Positions 62,365 to 64,000 of a stretch of 64,000 nucleotides of DNA are shown here, in pieces. The notes beneath the pieces were generated by a model. That model was given only the letters and a program-made list of their open reading frames with translations. It made no database searches and was not told the origin of the DNA. The number at the start of each line of letters is the position of its first letter. Positions within the stretch are counted from its first letter, which is position 1. The DNA lies in contig NZ_FONW01000004.1 in the NCBI RefSeq assembly GCF_900113005.1, positions 214,759-278,758 of the forward strand. Direction: 5' to 3'. A program made the translations under genes and the position numbers. The DNA comes from Sunxiuqinia elliptica (GTDB lineage Bacteria > Bacteroidota > Bacteroidia > Bacteroidales > Prolixibacteraceae).

Positions 62365-62384
62365 GTACAAAATGCCCGTGGTTG

Positions 62385-63137
62385 TTACTCTACCAGGGGT
62401 TCCACCGGGCTGTCCTCCTCAGCCGCACTGGCACGTCCGTCCCGGGCAGTTATTGTTTCGTTGTAGTATTTAATGCGCTGATTCAGTTCACGAATAAAGG
62501 CTTCAGTAGCTGGTGTGGCTATTTCAAGTGTTACCTGTGCATTAATCCGCTTGACTATATTTTGATAGATCGGATCGAGCTCATCGCGTAGCACTTTTAC
62601 ATCGCCACTGTCTTTGTTCGCCAGTTCAAGGTTACGCGAATCGATGAGTGACTGAAAATCGAGGTTCTGCTGCTTCAATGCCGCCACCCAACTGGTGATG
62701 CCTAAGGTGTTACAATGTGCTTCATTTTTGCTTTTTTCCAAATCCTCAACCAGGTTACTAATGGCCGCACTCTCTTCGTTATACGACAAACTACGAACAT
62801 TGCCATACAAATCGAAAATACGTTTGATCGCTTTGGCACTTGCTACTTCAGCTTCAATGGGGCTTAACAACGACGACTTGACACGTTCGTTCAGAGCGCT
62901 CCAGGTGCGGTCGCGGCCGACATCCACCGTGGCAATTTCTTCGGTTTTCACACTCCCGGGGTCAATCAGTAGACTGCCGTTTAAGCGAGCCAGCCCACCT
63001 GCAAAGTCGGGATAAACACCTTCGAGCTGCAAAGCAGCCGGTGTGGCCTTGTTGATGGCTTTATCCACCTCACTCATAAATTGATAATGTTCGTTGTTGC
63101 GCATCCGCGCGAGCTTGATTGTTTGAATGAATTCCAT
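62385..63137 (-). CDS. DUF6261 protein
   Basis: A 250-residue, largely helical protein matching the DUF6261 family common in Bacteroidota: TIKLARMRNNEHYQFMSEVD at the start, WSALNERVKSSLLSPIEAEV, NEESAAISNLVEDLEKSKNE and TLGITSWVAALKQQNLDFQS. No signal peptide and no enzymatic motif. The function is unknown; the genes often occur next to repeats. Monocistronic. Confidence 0.85.
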   Translation of the reverse strand: MEFIQTIKLARMRNNEHYQFMSEVDKAINKATPAALQLEGVYPDFAGGLARLNGSLLIDPGSVKTEEIATVDVGRDRTWSALNERVKSSLLSPIEAEVASAKAIKRIFDLYGNVRSLSYNEESAAISNLVEDLEKSKNEAHCNTLGITSWVAALKQQNLDFQSLIDSRNLELANKDSGDVKVLRDELDPIYQNIVKRINAQVTLEIATPATEAFIRELNQRIKYYNETITARDGRASAAEEDSPVEPLVE

Positions 63138-63378
63138 GGTCTGTGTTGTTTTAAATGTTAATTAGAATGTTTTTAAGGCTATTTGGGGCACGAATAAAAC
63201 AAGCTTATTTGTTTTGTTCAGTTAAAATTACAACAATCTGATTTTCAAGTCAAGACCAGAAAACTTTTGTAGAACATAAAATGAATTCAATACAAGCACT
63301 CGCTCCTTAATCAGGGGAAAAGCCGGTTGCTCATCGAAAGTGCCCCCTAGGCGCACGGCACCACAAGCTTGAAGTTCG

Positions 63379-63700
63379 GAGGCTTGCCGGCGATGACTGG
63401 CAACAAAATGTTTCCAAACAATAGCTTCCCCGCGACGCATGGCATGCCTCTGTTTCGGTTCGAAAGCTTGCCAGTGATGCCCGGCAACAAAATGTTGACG
63501 AACAAAAGCTTGCCAGCGGTGCCCGGCAACAAAATGTTGGCAAACAAAAGCTTGCCAGCGGTGCCCGGCAACAAAATGTTCACAAACAAAAGCTTGCCAG
63601 TGGTGCCCGGCAACAAATTGTTGGCGAACAAAAGCTTGCCGACGATGGCTGGCAACAAATTGTTGGCGAACGAAAGCTTGCCAGCGGCCAATGGGGAGCT
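63379..63700. repeat. 42-bp minisatellite (about eight units)
   Basis: Tandem units of 42 bp, best preserved at ~63470-63640, with AGCTTGCCAGCGGTGCCCGG then CAACAAAATGTTGGCAAACA. The outer units are diverged. Because 42 is 14 codons, several frames stay open: plus strand NKSLPAVPGNKMLA repeats, minus strand GKLLFVNILLPGTA repeats. No ribosome-binding site, signal or domain supports either, so I treat it as non-coding. No spacers, so not a CRISPR array. Confidence 0.85.
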
Positions 63701-63791
63701 CTATATGTCAGTACATTAGCATACTTTTAAAGTGGGGCGATTCTTGTGAAAGGTGCAGTTGACGGGTTAGTGAGCTGAGGAAAGAAAGTCT
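63701..63791. other. Spacer between minisatellite and E1 repeat
   Basis: No gene or clear signal seen. The neighbouring stretch 63138-63378 also has none. Confidence 0.4.
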
Positions 63792-64000
63792 CGTCATTGC
63801 GAACGAAGTGACGCAATCTGCCCATCCCGTTTACGGTCTTCGTTTTTTCTATGCTCGCTAAACCAACTTGTCCTTTTGGCTTAATCCAAAAGAACGAAAA
63901 AATCAAGGCTGACGATGCTTTTGAAGGAAAACTACGGATCAGTCACTCCCCGAAAACCAACTCCTCCCGCTGGTCGTCAAACAGGGTTTTCTTAGCGAGT
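63792..64000. repeat. Dispersed repeat E1, copy b (reaches right edge)
   Basis: Nearly identical to 60129-60335 from CGTCATTGCGAACGAAGTGA to TTTTCTTAGCGAGT at the window end; it may continue beyond. Confidence 0.85.

Noticed and set aside
62068..62466. ORF with KPKRQLYRRSVKLFL
   Set aside because: Lies on the dispersed repeat; the same peptide in copy A (53350 frame) reflects nucleotide identity, and the frame runs into the DUF6261 gene.
63379..63700. CRISPR array or real protein gene
   Set aside because: Contiguous 42-bp units without spacers; open frames on both strands follow from the period.

Overview
The window looks like a chromosomal segment of a Bacteroidota organism, most likely a free-living glycan degrader of the Marinilabiliales/Prolixibacteraceae kind. 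The phylum is well supported: two SusC/SusD outer-membrane pairs, many secreted proteins with lipoprotein or Sec signals, promoter-like TAnnTTTG boxes, few Shine-Dalgarno sequences, DUF6261 and hairpin-rich intergenic repeats. The family-level placement is inference. No rRNA, tRNA, CRISPR array, integrase or transposase was recognised.

Layout. 1-837: 5' part of a DUF4242-type regulator running off the left edge. 971-5158 (minus): a five-gene operon encoding a HAD phosphatase, a DUF1349 protein, a secreted alpha/beta hydrolase, a ROK sugar kinase and a SIS phosphosugar isomerase. 5449-6300 (minus): AraC regulator. 6484-13931 (plus): a six-gene operon encoding a DapA/NanA-type aldolase, an SSS symporter, a BNR propeller protein, an FG-GAP protein, a ChbG/YdjC deacetylase and a GDPD. 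Together these look like one system that takes up and degrades a modified sugar or sugar acid.

14173-21365: an AT-rich accessory island bounded by a 32-bp perfect direct repeat. It holds a compact three-gene defence operon (putAbiC-type membrane protein, OLD-family nuclease, UvrD-like helicase; the last two form a Gabija-type pair), a 21-bp heptad-encoding tandem repeat and an orphan FrhB-type iron-sulfur protein. A truncated MutS-like gene and a GNAT gene follow.

22197-43636 (minus): a large polysaccharide-utilisation-like locus led by SusC/SusD, with four metallophosphoesterases, a TolB-like DUF3748 protein, two paralogous propeller plus alpha-helical-domain proteins, a BNR protein and an FG-GAP protein. 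44163-51651 (plus): a divergent, related locus with a PKD lipoprotein, a second SusC/SusD pair and a PqaA-type hydrolase. No standard glycoside hydrolase was recognised in either; the density of phosphoesterases suggests a phosphorylated or phosphodiester-linked substrate. A similar AT-rich 17-bp motif lies upstream of six transcription units across these loci and may mark a shared regulon.

51660-64000: mixed accessory and housekeeping genes: a DUF1080 protein, a MarR regulator with twin palindromic operators driving two beta-lactamase-fold hydrolases, DUF1697, a YfcC transporter, small membrane and lipoproteins, and DUF6261. Between them lie many dispersed repeats and a 42-bp minisatellite.
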